Part shown: one piece after another, positions 1 to 8,216 of the stretch
Layout: each line of letters starts with the position of its first letter
Numbering within the stretch: position 1 is the stretch's first letter
Source: GCA-020352575 sp041635475
GTDB lineage: Bacteria; Actinomycetota; Acidimicrobiia; Spongiisociales; JAENVV01
DNA: 30,853 nt
Direction of reading: 5' to 3'
Assembly (NCBI GenBank): GCA_041635475.1
Contig: JBFKVA010000020.1
Location: 1 to 30,853 of the forward strand
Notes under the pieces: generated by a model
Databases searched by the model: none
What the model was told of the DNA's origin: nothing
The model's input: only the letters and a program-made list of their open reading frames with translations
Program-made: the position numbers and the translations under genes

Positions 1-77
1 CCGCCTCCCGACGACCAGCTCCCCTCACCCGGCATCGTTGAGAATCCGCCTCCCGACGACGGCCTCCCCTCACCCGG
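1..77 (+). repeat. two-copy 45-nt-period direct repeat
   Basis: Copies at 1-32 and 46-77 differ at three adjacent positions (16-18 against 61-63) and are separated by 13 nt. The period is in frame with the partial gene, so this is a protein-level repeat and more copies may lie upstream of the window. Confidence 0.7.
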
Positions 78-81
78 GTGA
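1..81 (+). CDS. C-terminal tail of an upstream protein (5' end outside the window)
   Basis: Reading frame 1 is open from the window edge to TGA at 79-81 and encodes 26 residues. The tail is two near-identical 15-residue units (PPPDDQLPSPGIVEN, then PPPDDGLPSPG and stop). At DNA level these are 32-nt direct repeats at 1-32 and 46-77 with 3 mismatches and a period of 45 nt, exactly 15 codons, which supports coding. The stop overlaps the GTG of the next gene in a GTGA junction (78-81), a usual sign of translational coupling. The Pro/Asp-rich tail suggests a secreted or surface protein, but its function cannot be judged from this fragment. Confidence 0.6.
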   Translation, partial: PPPDDQLPSPGIVENPPPDDGLPSPG

Positions 82-1625
82 GGCTGTTCGGGCAACGACT
101 CGCAACCGTCACGGCCCCTCGGTGGGCGGTGCGCACTCCGGTCCTCGTCCTGATGACGCTCGTCGCCACGGCCTGCTCGGTCGCGACACCGGCAGGACCC
201 GCGACGTCCGCCCCGACCACTTCGACCCCGGCACCTCCGGCGAGCACCGCTCCGACCACGGCGAGACCCAGCACGGCCCCGCTTCCACCACTCCCGGACC
301 TCACCGGGGACCTCACCTGGTTCGCGCCACTCCCACCCCTCCCGACCGGGCCCGGGAGGCCGTTCATCGGATCGGACGACTTCATGGGCCTCTTCGAACC
401 CGGGGCCGACTGGGCCGTCGCCGCTTCCCACGTCGAGGTGTTCAAGCTCTACGGCGAGTGGGTCGCCTACGGGGCCACCGACGCCGAACTGGCTCAGGCG
501 GTGCGGGCGATCCGCCGGCTTGGCATGGCGTTGGCGGTGGAGGCCGGTCCCCTGGACCCCGAGGGATGCGGGGAGGGCATCGAGGGCTTCCCCGGGTCGG
601 CGGAAGGCACGCTCATCGCCGACCGGATCGAGCGGGCGGGGGGGACCATAGATCTCGTCGCCCTCGATGAGCCGTACTACTTCGCCAGCATCTACGACGG
701 CCCCCGAGCGTGCCGCTGGACCGCCGAAAAGGTGGCAGCCGAGGTCGGCGAGTACGTCGAGATCATGCGGGCCCGCTTCCCCGACGTCGTCGTTGGTGAC
801 ACCGAGCCCACCCCCGAACCGGTCGAGGCCGAGACCTACACCGCGTGGCTCGAGACGTTCCGGGCCGTCAACGGGTACGACCTGGCATTCCTCCACCTCG
901 ACGTGGATTGGGCGAGGGTCGACTGGCCGATCATGGTGGACGAGATCGTCGCATTCGGACGCGCGTTCGGCGTCCCCATCGGGATGATCTACATCGGGAA
1001 CCCCTACGACCCGACCGACGAGGTGAACGTCTCGGTCATGGGCGAACGGGCCCTCCGACTCGAGGACGAGTTCGGTGTCGACCCCCCACACGTGCTCTTC
1101 CAATCCTGGATCGACCGACCCGACCGGGTGCTCCCCGAATCCGAGCCGTACACGTTCACGTGGCTCATCCGAACCTATTTCGAGGATCGCGAGAACCTCG
1201 GGTTCCGCAGCGAGGGGGCCGGTGCCAACGTTGCCCTCGGCAAGACCGCCCGGGCATCGCACTCCAACCCGGGGAACGAACCCGGCCACGCGGTCGACGG
1301 CGACACGGGAACGCTGTGGTCGGCGGCGGGCTTCCCACCCCAGTGGATCGAGATCGACCTCGGTGGCGTGTTCGACATCGCCGAGGTCCGGCTGGTCGCC
1401 TCCCAATCACCTCCCGGGCGCACCGTTCACCGCGTCCTCGGTGGCGGCCCCGACACCGCCGGCCTCGTGGAATTGGGCGTGCTCGACGACACCACCACGG
1501 ATGGGAGCCATCTGATCCTGAGGGCCGAACGGCCATGGAAGGGCCTCGACCTCATCCGGGTGGAGACGGTCGCCAGCCCGTCGTGGGTTGCGTGGTTCGA
1601 GATCGAGGTGAGAGCCGCCGGGTGA
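78..1625 (+). CDS. Lipoprotein, probable TIM-barrel glycosidase-like domain plus F5/8 type C (discoidin) domain
   Basis: A 515-residue protein from GTG. The N-terminus is basic, then hydrophobic (about 20-32), ending in a lipobox with Cys33 (VATAC), so export and lipidation are expected. A Thr/Pro/Ala-rich stalk (about 36-75) follows. Residues about 85-375 alternate hydrophobic strands with acidic strand ends (LVALDEPYY, LAFLHLDVDW, GMIYIGNPYD), reminiscent of a glycoside-hydrolase TIM barrel; no catalytic pair is assigned. Residues about 383-513 match a discoidin domain (NVALGKTARASHS, AVDGDTGTLWSA, WIEIDLGGVFDIAEVRL), usually carbohydrate- or surface-binding. The start overlaps the preceding stop by 4 nt. 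The barrel assignment is tentative; the lipoprotein and discoidin calls are firm. Confidence 0.8.
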   Translation: MRLFGQRLATVTAPRWAVRTPVLVLMTLVATACSVATPAGPATSAPTTSTPAPPASTAPTTARPSTAPLPPLPDLTGDLTWFAPLPPLPTGPGRPFIGSDDFMGLFEPGADWAVAASHVEVFKLYGEWVAYGATDAELAQAVRAIRRLGMALAVEAGPLDPEGCGEGIEGFPGSAEGTLIADRIERAGGTIDLVALDEPYYFASIYDGPRACRWTAEKVAAEVGEYVEIMRARFPDVVVGDTEPTPEPVEAETYTAWLETFRAVNGYDLAFLHLDVDWARVDWPIMVDEIVAFGRAFGVPIGMIYIGNPYDPTDEVNVSVMGERALRLEDEFGVDPPHVLFQSWIDRPDRVLPESEPYTFTWLIRTYFEDRENLGFRSEGAGANVALGKTARASHSNPGNEPGHAVDGDTGTLWSAAGFPPQWIEIDLGGVFDIAEVRLVASQSPPGRTVHRVLGGGPDTAGLVELGVLDDTTTDGSHLILRAERPWKGLDLIRVETVASPSWVAWFEIEVRAAG

Positions 1626-1684
1626 GCGGCGCCGGGCCGGGGAATGAACCCGCGTTCTCACGTCAACGGCTCAGGCCTTCGGCT

Positions 1685-1690
1685 TACACT
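1685..1690 (+). promoter_or_regulatory. candidate -10 box of a leaderless promoter for the metzincin-like gene
   Basis: TACACT fits the actinobacterial -10 pattern TANNNT and ends 6 nt before the ATG at 1697, so transcription would begin at or next to the start codon. No Shine-Dalgarno sequence precedes the ATG, which agrees with a leaderless mRNA. A weak -35 (GTCAAC, 1662-1667) lies 17 nt upstream. Confidence 0.4.
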
Positions 1691-1696
1691 CGCCCG

Positions 1697-4600
1697 ATGG
1701 CGCGAGGGAGCGGCGTGCTGCGCAAGGTCGTGGCCATCACGATGGTCGTCCTGCTGGCCGGATTGCTGACCGGACAGCCCACGATGGCCGCCCCGTCCAT
1801 CTCGGCCTCCCCTTCCAGCGGCCTGGCCGGGGACTTCATCTCGGTGAGCGGGTCGGGGCTGAGCCCAGGAACAGCCTCTTGCACGCTGCACCTCATCGAC
1901 AAGGGCCAGCCCAGCGCCGGCAACGACGTCGGCGGTTGCACGGTGGACGGCAACGGAGGCTTGTCCGGCGGGTTCAAGGTCCCGGCCTGGCCGCCGGGGT
2001 CGTACTCGCTGGTTGCCTGCAACAGCTTCAACGGCGGATACTTCTGCGACGAAAGCCCGGGGACCGGATTCACGATCCTGTCGCCTCCCACCACGACAAC
2101 CACCACCACGACAACAGTTCCCAAACCAACCACCACAACCACCACCACGACGACGGTTCCCAAGCCGACGACGACCACCACCACCACCGTCCCAGCGACC
2201 ACGACCACGACCACGACCACGCTGCCCGGACCCGGGCCCACACTGCCGGGACCCACCATCCCTCCCCTCGACCCCGGTATGGGCATCGGCCCCGGCATCT
2301 GGGGTGACTCCACCAGGATCACGGTCGTGGACAAGGAGGTCGCCATTCCTCGCATCTGGCTGCTCAGGTGCGGCGCCCCACCGGGGTCGACGATCTGGGA
2401 CTTCGACGACCAGCGAACCGGAACCACGTTCCCTCGACCGGAGGGCTGGCAGACGGTCCGCGGCACCATCGTCGAACCCGACCACGGCACCATCTCCGCG
2501 CCCAACGCACTCCGGGTGACGGCGGGAACGAACCGACGCTTGACGTGGCAGACCTGGATCCAGCGAGAGGGCGAGGTCTCAGCGCTCTCGATGCAGTACT
2601 TCGGCCTCCACGTGGGACTGCCGGAACCAACGACGGGCCCGGTGACGGTCCGACTCGTCGGTATGGACACCGCGGGGTCCTTCCTCGACATCGACGAAGT
2701 CGTGCTCGGTCCCGAAGCATCGCCCGCGACGGACTGTCTCCTCGTCCGGGCGACCGAGTTCACTTCGATCCGCAGGGTCGGCCTCTTCGCCTACACCGGC
2801 GATGGGTCCGACGTCGAACTGGATGTGGATCGTTTCTTCTTCGATGACGCCCGCGCCTACCCGTTGAGCGACCGCCCGGAGACCGCCGAGATCCGGTTCG
2901 TGTATCCGGCAGAGGGCTCCCGGATCCCCGCCCACCGCAGCACGCCGGTCGTGGCCGAGGTCACATGGCCGGTTCCGCTCGAATCGTGGTCCGTCGCCTT
3001 CGCCTACCCGAACTGGGATCGGAGCTCTGTGATCGTTCGTCGGGCGCTGCTCGGGGGTCGATCGACGACAGACGATGGGTTGTCGTATCGCCGACTCGTC
3101 TGGCTCGATGACGTGTTCATACCCCCCGGGGAAACCACGATCGTCGCTTCGCTCACCGGCACGGACGTGGCGGGTTCGGCATCCTTGACACTGGTCGGGA
3201 CCGGCTCACCAGCACCGCCGGTGGACGTCTATCGCGACCTGATCTCCGGGGAGGTCGACATCCAACCGTGGGCAATGGAGGTGACCCAGGCGATCCGTGG
3301 CCCGCTCGAGGTACAGGAACCAGGTTCGCGCGTGGTCGATGACTTCCCGCTCGTCCAGGGCAAGAGGACGGTCGTTCGCGGATACGCCACCCAGGCATTC
3401 CCGCTCGGGGAGCCGGCCGAGGTCCAAGTCCTGGCGATCCATGGTCTGCTCCACGCCACTCGCGACGGGGTCGCTCTGCCCGGTTCGCCCCTCTCACCCG
3501 AACGGGACCCGGTCAACCTGACCCGCTACGCCCCCGGCCCGGAAGGGGAGGCCGGCCTCCGCCCCTACGTCGGCAAGACATTCGACTTCGTCCTCCCGTA
3601 CACGTGGACGGTCGGGGACGTCACCTTGCGTTTCGAGGTGAACCCGAGTTCTGATCTCCGCTCCGTCCGCGAGCCCCCCCTCACCGGAGGCTGGTTCAAC
3701 TCCATCAGCAGGCGGGTGACGTTCACCGACACCGGCCGGGTCTCGGTGGCGCCGATCCTCGTCGACTTCTACTGGCGATGCACCCAGCAGATGCTCGATG
3801 ACGACTGGTGGGCGTGTCGAGGAATGGCGGAGGGCGACGTCGTGAACGCGATCTCGAGCCAGGAAGAGGTCACGGAGGGCATCCGACTCTGGTGGCGGGC
3901 CATGCCGGCTGCCGGCGACTTCCCGTGGGCGATGCTCTGGTCGACGGTGAAGATCGCGGAGAAGGACCCGGAACCGTGGTTCGGTACCCCCACTCCCCGT
4001 GTCGAGGGCCGCCTGGTCGGCACGTCCTACTCGGGGATCCGGGACGCCTTCCGCGACCTGTACTGCGACTCCCCGTCGTTTCCGACCCGGTTGCGGATGC
4101 CCGAACAACGGGTACTGGGCATGTTCGTCACCGGGTGGGGAAGCCCGTTTGGTGGGAGCGGGTGCGCGTGGGTCGGCGGCCGTTACGCGTTCAGGACGAG
4201 CCCGGCGTGGGAGGTCATGGCCCAGGAGGCAGGCCACGCCACCGGCATGCGGCATTCGAGCGGGGCGCACGGCGAATCGAGCGGTGGTAGCGCCCGATCC
4301 AGGTGGTCCGGGGACCATGGCGAGCTGGGGCCGCCCTCGGCCCCCGGCTGGGGTTACGACACCTCGACCATGACTCCCATCCGGGGCTCCCATGTCCACG
4401 ACTACATGTCCTATGGAGACCGGCCCATGTGGACAGCGCTCGATACGTGGGCCCATGTGTTCGAGTCGATGCGACGCAACCGATCCCTGGGAGATGGCAG
4501 GGAGGGAGCGGCCTCCGGCGAGCCCTTCGATGACTCCGGGGAGGAGCGCGTGGTCGTCACCGGCATCGTCCTTCCTGACGGTTCGATCCAACTCGGTCCT

Positions 4601-5950
4601 CCCTCCCTCGGGCTCCCGCCCTTCGGCGGGTCGGGTGGCGGCCCCACGGTGGAGGTGCGGGACGCGGCCGGGGCGGTCGTGGCCACCGGGGTGACCTCCG
4701 TCCTCGGGGGGGCGACACACGACGACTCCGGGGCCGAGATCTTCGTGTCGGTGTTCCCCGCCGGGGTGCAGGGGGCGCAACTGGTTGTCATCGGTGACGA
4801 CGGGGAGGAGGTGACCGTCCCCAGTACGGGCATCAGCCTCGACTTTGGGGAGGTGAGCGTCGAGTACGAGGAGCATGCACCGACCGGGGAGGGCGACGTT
4901 CCCGCGGAGTTCCCGGTCGGGACGACCGAGGCTGGACCGACGACCACGACAACCGGGGTCGCCGGCGCCGGCCCGTGCCCGGGTGGCCGCGACCTCGAGG
5001 AGGGAGAGTCGTCGCCGGGGATCGTGAGCACGGTGGGCATGTGCCGAACCTTGTCGATCTCCTGGGACGGTGCCGAGGGGCTGCAATACCTGGTGGAAGC
5101 GAGTGCTGACGGCCATGCCTGGTGGCAGATCGCCGAGACGACCGAGCCGTCCGTCGTGCTCGACCTCAGCCTGGTCCCGTTCGAAGGACCGGACTGGGTG
5201 ATCCGGGTCCAGGGAACCGACGGGGTCAACGTCCACACCGTTGCCAGCGTTCCGGTCGACCTCGGCTCCCAAGCGCCACAAGCCCTCATCGGGAGTCCGC
5301 TCACCGGGGATCGGATCAGCCCCCAGATGTACCGGGCCACCGCCGTGCACACCACGATCGGCGGCGAGGAACCCCGCTGGGTGTGGACCCTCAACGGGGA
5401 ACCGGTCGGCGAAGGGCCCGAGGCGTTCCTTCCGCTGCTGGTGCCCGGCACCCACACGGTGGGGCTCACCGCCTCCAACACCGCCGGCTCCCACGCAACC
5501 GAGGTCCTCGTGGAGGTGATCGTCGACGAGGACCGCGACCGCATGGACGACGCCTGGGAGACCGCCAACGGCCTCGACCCCACCGACCCCTCCGATGCCG
5601 CCCTCGACCCCGATGACGACGGCCTCCCCAACGCCTGGGAACACATCCACCGCACCGACCCCAACAGCAACGACACCGACGGCGACGACTACGCAGACGC
5701 CATCGAGTTGGCCGGCGGCGGTGATCCCCTCGATGCGGCGTCGCTCCCGGGGTTCCTCCACGGTGTGCCGGGTGGCCTGCCCGCGCCCACGATCTCCGGG
5801 GCTTCCGACATCGCCGTCCCCGGCCTCCCCGACACCCGCTTCCCCCCCTGGGTCGTCATCCTGGGCGGGGTCGGTGCTGGAGCCGGACTCGGAGCCCTCG
5901 ACCTGGCTCGCAGGCGACGAAGTCGGGCAAGAAGCACACCCGGGTCGTAG
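1697..5950 (+). CDS. Large exported, membrane-anchored protein with a metzincin-like domain lacking the first zinc His
   Basis: 1417 residues from ATG 1697; the frame is open further upstream, but that stretch overlaps the lipoprotein gene, and a signal peptide begins here. Order: signal peptide (1-32); Ig/IPT-like domain; Thr stalk (132-175) built of Thr runs joined by VPKP; beta-rich regions; a segment from about 519 (VDIQPWAMEVTQAI); metzincin-like region from about 684 with QEAGHATGMRH (843-853) and a Met-turn DYMSYG (902-907); Fn3-like (about 1115-1190) and PKD-like (about 1192-1277) domains; Asp-rich thrombospondin-3/EF-hand-like calcium repeats (about 1277-1347); a transmembrane segment (about 1384-1405); and an Arg-rich tail. 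The family motif is HExxHxxGxxH. Here codon 843 is CAG (Gln), while Glu844, His847 and His853 remain. It may be a pseudoprotease, use altered metal binding, or reflect a sequence error. Confidence 0.8.
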   Translation: MARGSGVLRKVVAITMVVLLAGLLTGQPTMAAPSISASPSSGLAGDFISVSGSGLSPGTASCTLHLIDKGQPSAGNDVGGCTVDGNGGLSGGFKVPAWPPGSYSLVACNSFNGGYFCDESPGTGFTILSPPTTTTTTTTTVPKPTTTTTTTTTVPKPTTTTTTTVPATTTTTTTTLPGPGPTLPGPTIPPLDPGMGIGPGIWGDSTRITVVDKEVAIPRIWLLRCGAPPGSTIWDFDDQRTGTTFPRPEGWQTVRGTIVEPDHGTISAPNALRVTAGTNRRLTWQTWIQREGEVSALSMQYFGLHVGLPEPTTGPVTVRLVGMDTAGSFLDIDEVVLGPEASPATDCLLVRATEFTSIRRVGLFAYTGDGSDVELDVDRFFFDDARAYPLSDRPETAEIRFVYPAEGSRIPAHRSTPVVAEVTWPVPLESWSVAFAYPNWDRSSVIVRRALLGGRSTTDDGLSYRRLVWLDDVFIPPGETTIVASLTGTDVAGSASLTLVGTGSPAPPVDVYRDLISGEVDIQPWAMEVTQAIRGPLEVQEPGSRVVDDFPLVQGKRTVVRGYATQAFPLGEPAEVQVLAIHGLLHATRDGVALPGSPLSPERDPVNLTRYAPGPEGEAGLRPYVGKTFDFVLPYTWTVGDVTLRFEVNPSSDLRSVREPPLTGGWFNSISRRVTFTDTGRVSVAPILVDFYWRCTQQMLDDDWWACRGMAEGDVVNAISSQEEVTEGIRLWWRAMPAAGDFPWAMLWSTVKIAEKDPEPWFGTPTPRVEGRLVGTSYSGIRDAFRDLYCDSPSFPTRLRMPEQRVLGMFVTGWGSPFGGSGCAWVGGRYAFRTSPAWEVMAQEAGHATGMRHSSGAHGESSGGSARSRWSGDHGELGPPSAPGWGYDTSTMTPIRGSHVHDYMSYGDRPMWTALDTWAHVFESMRRNRSLGDGREGAASGEPFDDSGEERVVVTGIVLPDGSIQLGPPSLGLPPFGGSGGGPTVEVRDAAGAVVATGVTSVLGGATHDDSGAEIFVSVFPAGVQGAQLVVIGDDGEEVTVPSTGISLDFGEVSVEYEEHAPTGEGDVPAEFPVGTTEAGPTTTTTGVAGAGPCPGGRDLEEGESSPGIVSTVGMCRTLSISWDGAEGLQYLVEASADGHAWWQIAETTEPSVVLDLSLVPFEGPDWVIRVQGTDGVNVHTVASVPVDLGSQAPQALIGSPLTGDRISPQMYRATAVHTTIGGEEPRWVWTLNGEPVGEGPEAFLPLLVPGTHTVGLTASNTAGSHATEVLVEVIVDEDRDRMDDAWETANGLDPTDPSDAALDPDDDGLPNAWEHIHRTDPNSNDTDGDDYADAIELAGGGDPLDAASLPGFLHGVPGGLPAPTISGASDIAVPGLPDTRFPPWVVILGGVGAGAGLGALDLARRRRSRARSTPGS
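2090..2221 (+). repeat. Thr-codon low-complexity tract (in-frame stalk)
   Basis: This is a run of ACC/ACG/ACA codons broken by VPKP and VPA units, encoding residues 132-175 of the large exported protein. Such stalks usually lift domains away from the cell surface and are likely O-glycosylated; they also vary in length by slippage and are prone to assembly errors. Confidence 0.85.
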
Positions 5951-5983
5951 CATCCCGCCGACCCCAAGCCAAGGAGCCTGACA

Positions 5984-6607
5984 ATGACCAAGAGCACCCT
6001 CGTCGTCGCCGGTGCGTTCGCGGTCCTGCTGGCGTCATGTGCGAGTCCGACCACGACCGCGACGACGGTGGCCGCCGCCGCTCCAGCCACACCGGACACG
6101 GCCCCGACGGCCGAGACCACGAGTCCACCGACGACCACGCCCCCGGCGACGGAAGGCCCGACCACGGTCGTCCCACCAACCACCGTGCCCGTGGCCCCCA
6201 TGGAGATCACCGGGGGCACCGTGGTGGTGCGCTGGGACGCCCTGGCCGCCACGCCCTTCTACGCACCGGCGGTCGGCGGCAGCGACCCCTTCTTCCACAT
6301 CCACACCAACCCGGACACCGACGGCTTCTTCCTCTCGTTCGAGCTGTACACCACCGGCTACGGCCAGCAGTGGACGGGCGAGACGGGGACGTTCGAGATC
6401 TCGTGTGCCGACCCCGTGACCAGCACCGGGATCTGCCCGTACTTCGACCCCGACGGCCCCGGGCCGGAGCCGGTCAAGGGCGACGACTTCGCCGCCACCG
6501 GTTTGCTCACCATCGTGCGACTCGACGACACCGGATACGAGATCATCGTCCACGAACTGGCCTTCAGCGACGGCACGACCTTCGCCGCGTTCGAGATGAC
6601 CGGCTGA
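5984..6607 (+). CDS. Small lipoprotein of unknown function
   Basis: A 207-residue protein from ATG, with AAGGAG (5971-5976) 7 nt upstream. The signal peptide ends in a clear lipobox, LLASC, with Cys19. A Thr/Pro-rich linker (about 21-70) precedes a compact domain of about 135 residues rich in beta-strand-like and aromatic sequence (GSDPFFHIHTNPDTDGFF, FELYTTGYGQQW), with two cysteines (in ISCAD and GICPY) that could form a disulfide after export. I do not recognise the family. It follows the large anchored protein by 33 nt on the same strand and shares its stalk-like architecture, so a common surface role is plausible but unproven. Confidence 0.75.
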   Translation: MTKSTLVVAGAFAVLLASCASPTTTATTVAAAAPATPDTAPTAETTSPPTTTPPATEGPTTVVPPTTVPVAPMEITGGTVVVRWDALAATPFYAPAVGGSDPFFHIHTNPDTDGFFLSFELYTTGYGQQWTGETGTFEISCADPVTSTGICPYFDPDGPGPEPVKGDDFAATGLLTIVRLDDTGYEIIVHELAFSDGTTFAAFEMTG

Positions 6608-6622
6608 CCGGTCGTCCGAGCT

Positions 6623-7135
6623 TCAGGTCGCGCGCGGCCACGGCTGCGGTCGGCTCACGACTGCAAACTCGTGCCCGGCTGCTGCTTCGGCCGCCGTGGT
6701 TGTGCCTCCTGGTGGCCGCCAGTCGGGGGCGACATCGGCCAGCGGTACCGCGATGTGGGCGAGTTCGAGCGCGACAGGGTCGGGAATGTCGATGTGGTCC
6801 GCGTGGATGATGACCGAGTCATAGAACACGATGTCGAGGTCGATCGGTCGCGGAGCGAACGTGTTGGATCCCCGGTGGCGACCCATTTGCGTCTCGATCG
6901 AGCGGAGTCGATCCCGAAGGTCGAGCGGGTCGATCGAGGTGTGCAGCAGCACCACCGCGTTGTGGAACGCAGCCTGCCCATCGGGCTTGCCGTCGGGACC
7001 AACCGACACAGTGGCATAGACAGCTGAAGTCGCCACGACCTCGATGTCCGCCAGGCGTGCGAGCAGCTCGAGGACCAACGGCACATTGCGGTCGGGATCG
7101 ACGTTGGATCCAACGGCAACGGCTGCGGTGGCCAT
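6623..7135 (-). CDS. folK: 2-amino-4-hydroxy-6-hydroxymethyldihydropteridine pyrophosphokinase (HPPK)
   Basis: 170 residues. HPPK transfers pyrophosphate from ATP to 6-hydroxymethyl-7,8-dihydropterin, making the substrate of dihydropteroate synthase in cytosolic folate synthesis. Family features: N-terminal AVAVGSN (6-11), VYAT, the FHNAVV segment, and the signature MGRHRGSNTFAPRPIDLDI, in which Asp99 and Asp101 are the magnesium-binding pair. Length is normal for a stand-alone HPPK. The ATG overlaps the folB stop by one base (TGATG at 7137-7133), so it is the last gene of a coupled operon. The usual partner folP is not in this window. Confidence 0.93.
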   Translation of the reverse strand: MATAAVAVGSNVDPDRNVPLVLELLARLADIEVVATSAVYATVSVGPDGKPDGQAAFHNAVVLLHTSIDPLDLRDRLRSIETQMGRHRGSNTFAPRPIDLDIVFYDSVIIHADHIDIPDPVALELAHIAVPLADVAPDWRPPGGTTTAAEAAAGHEFAVVSRPQPWPRAT

Positions 7136-7497
7136 CAGGCCTCGCGGGTTCGTCGGATGGCCACCCCGACTGACCTGGCGAAGCGCAGGGCTCCCGGCTT
7201 CTCGAGGGTGACTTCGACTTCCATGATTCGAGGGTCAGTGTCGAGGACGGTGTCGGCGAGTTCGGCTGCCAGGCGCTCCACCAACTCGGGATTGCCGTTC
7301 TCGACGTGGCTGATGATCTTCTTGGCAACGATCCGGTAGTTGACCGCATCGTCGATGTCGTCGCTCACCGCGGCGGGCCCGGCGTCGGCCCACATCGTCA
7401 CGTTGACGAGGACATCTTGGGGCTTGGTTCGCTCGTCGGGGTTGACGCCGACGATTCCCCGGACGAGCAGGTCCTTGATGAAGATCCGATCGGTCAT
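7135..7497 (-). CDS. folB: Dihydroneopterin aldolase
   Basis: 120 residues, the usual size of this small octameric enzyme, which cleaves 7,8-dihydroneopterin to 6-hydroxymethyl-dihydropterin and glycolaldehyde in folate synthesis. Recognisable parts: DRIFIKDLLVRGIVGVNPDER near the N-terminus (pterin-site region with the family's L-x-G-VhxxEr pattern), the DAVNYRIVAKKI segment, and EVTLEKPGALRFARSVGVAI at the C-terminus with the family's K-P. The start overlaps the preceding reductase stop by 4 nt (ATGA, 7497-7494), and the stop overlaps folK by 1 nt. Because DHNA and dihydroneopterin-triphosphate epimerase are related, a dual activity is possible. Confidence 0.92.
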   Translation of the reverse strand: MTDRIFIKDLLVRGIVGVNPDERTKPQDVLVNVTMWADAGPAAVSDDIDDAVNYRIVAKKIISHVENGNPELVERLAAELADTVLDTDPRIMEVEVTLEKPGALRFARSVGVAIRRTREA

Positions 7498-8216
7498 GCC
7501 AGTGAGGCCCCCCCATCGATCCGCCAGATCTGCCCGGTCACGAAGTCATTCGTCAGCAACTCGATCACAGCAGATGCCACGACGTCCGTACCGCCTGCCC
7601 TCTTGAGAGGGATTGACCGGGCGAGACCGTCCAGGTAGCCGTCATCCTCGCCCGATGGAGGCAGGATCGCTCCGAGGGCCACTGCGTTCACCCGAATGCG
7701 CGGAGCGAGGTGGACGGCGGCAGCCTCCGTCATCGTCGCCAGGGCACCTTTGGCGACTAGGTAGCTGAAGTGGTTTCCGTAGGGGCGCGCGATACGCCAA
7801 TCGGTCACGTTCACGACCGCACCCTCAAGGTCATCCGGCAGCCGGCGAGCCATCTCGTTCGTCATGAACACGGGCGCATCGAGGTTGAGCGCCAGCGTCC
7901 TGCGGTATGCGGTCCGGTCCAGCGAGCCGAGTTCGTCCTCGGGGAATCCAGCCGCCGAGTTGACGAGGACCGACACCGGTTCCGGTGCAGCATCGAAGAC
8001 ACGCGACGGCGCGTCCGGGTCGGCCAGGTCAGCTTGGACCGTGGTCGCCGATCCCCCTGCGTCCTCGATCGACGCGGCCAGCCGCTCGGCCGAACCCGAC
8101 GAGTGTCGGTAGTGGATCACCACCCGGGCGCCACGACGAGCGAGCGCCTCGGTCAGGGCGCCCCCCACGCGATGGGCGCCGCCGGTCACCACCGCGGTGC
8201 GCCCCTCCAGGTTCAT
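7494..8216 (-). CDS. PTR1/FolM-like pteridine reductase (short-chain dehydrogenase)
   Basis: 240 residues from the ATG at 8216, which overlaps the folE stop by 4 nt (ATGA); the frame is open upstream, but that part lies inside folE. It is a classical SDR: TGGAHRVGGAL (11-21) NADPH loop, HYRHSS (35-40), QADLAD, LVNSAAG (84-90). The catalytic Ser is replaced by Asp139, followed at +13 by Tyr152 and at +17 by Lys156 (FSYLVAK). The Asp-Tyr-Lys triad and the basic HYR-S motif are known from trypanosomatid pteridine reductase PTR1. It would reduce dihydropterins or dihydrofolate with NADPH. Its place between folE and folB supports pterin chemistry. FolM (dihydromonapterin reductase) is the closest alternative. 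Confidence 0.82.
   Translation of the reverse strand: MNLEGRTAVVTGGAHRVGGALTEALARRGARVVIHYRHSSGSAERLAASIEDAGGSATTVQADLADPDAPSRVFDAAPEPVSVLVNSAAGFPEDELGSLDRTAYRRTLALNLDAPVFMTNEMARRLPDDLEGAVVNVTDWRIARPYGNHFSYLVAKGALATMTEAAAVHLAPRIRVNAVALGAILPPSGEDDGYLDGLARSIPLKRAGGTDVVASAVIELLTNDFVTGQIWRIDGGASLA

Noticed and set aside
845..1696. N-terminal extension of the large exported protein
   Set aside because: It lies out of frame inside the lipoprotein gene and is Arg/Pro-rich; a signal peptide begins at 1697.
2090..2235. Possible tandem repeat or CRISPR-like array
   Set aside because: It is a Thr-codon run within a reading frame, with no spacers of constant size.
3494..5953. Very long open frame on the minus strand opposite the large exported protein
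   Set aside because: High GC leaves antisense frames open; the translation is Gly/Arg/Asp-rich without domain features, while the plus strand has signal peptide, motifs and anchor.
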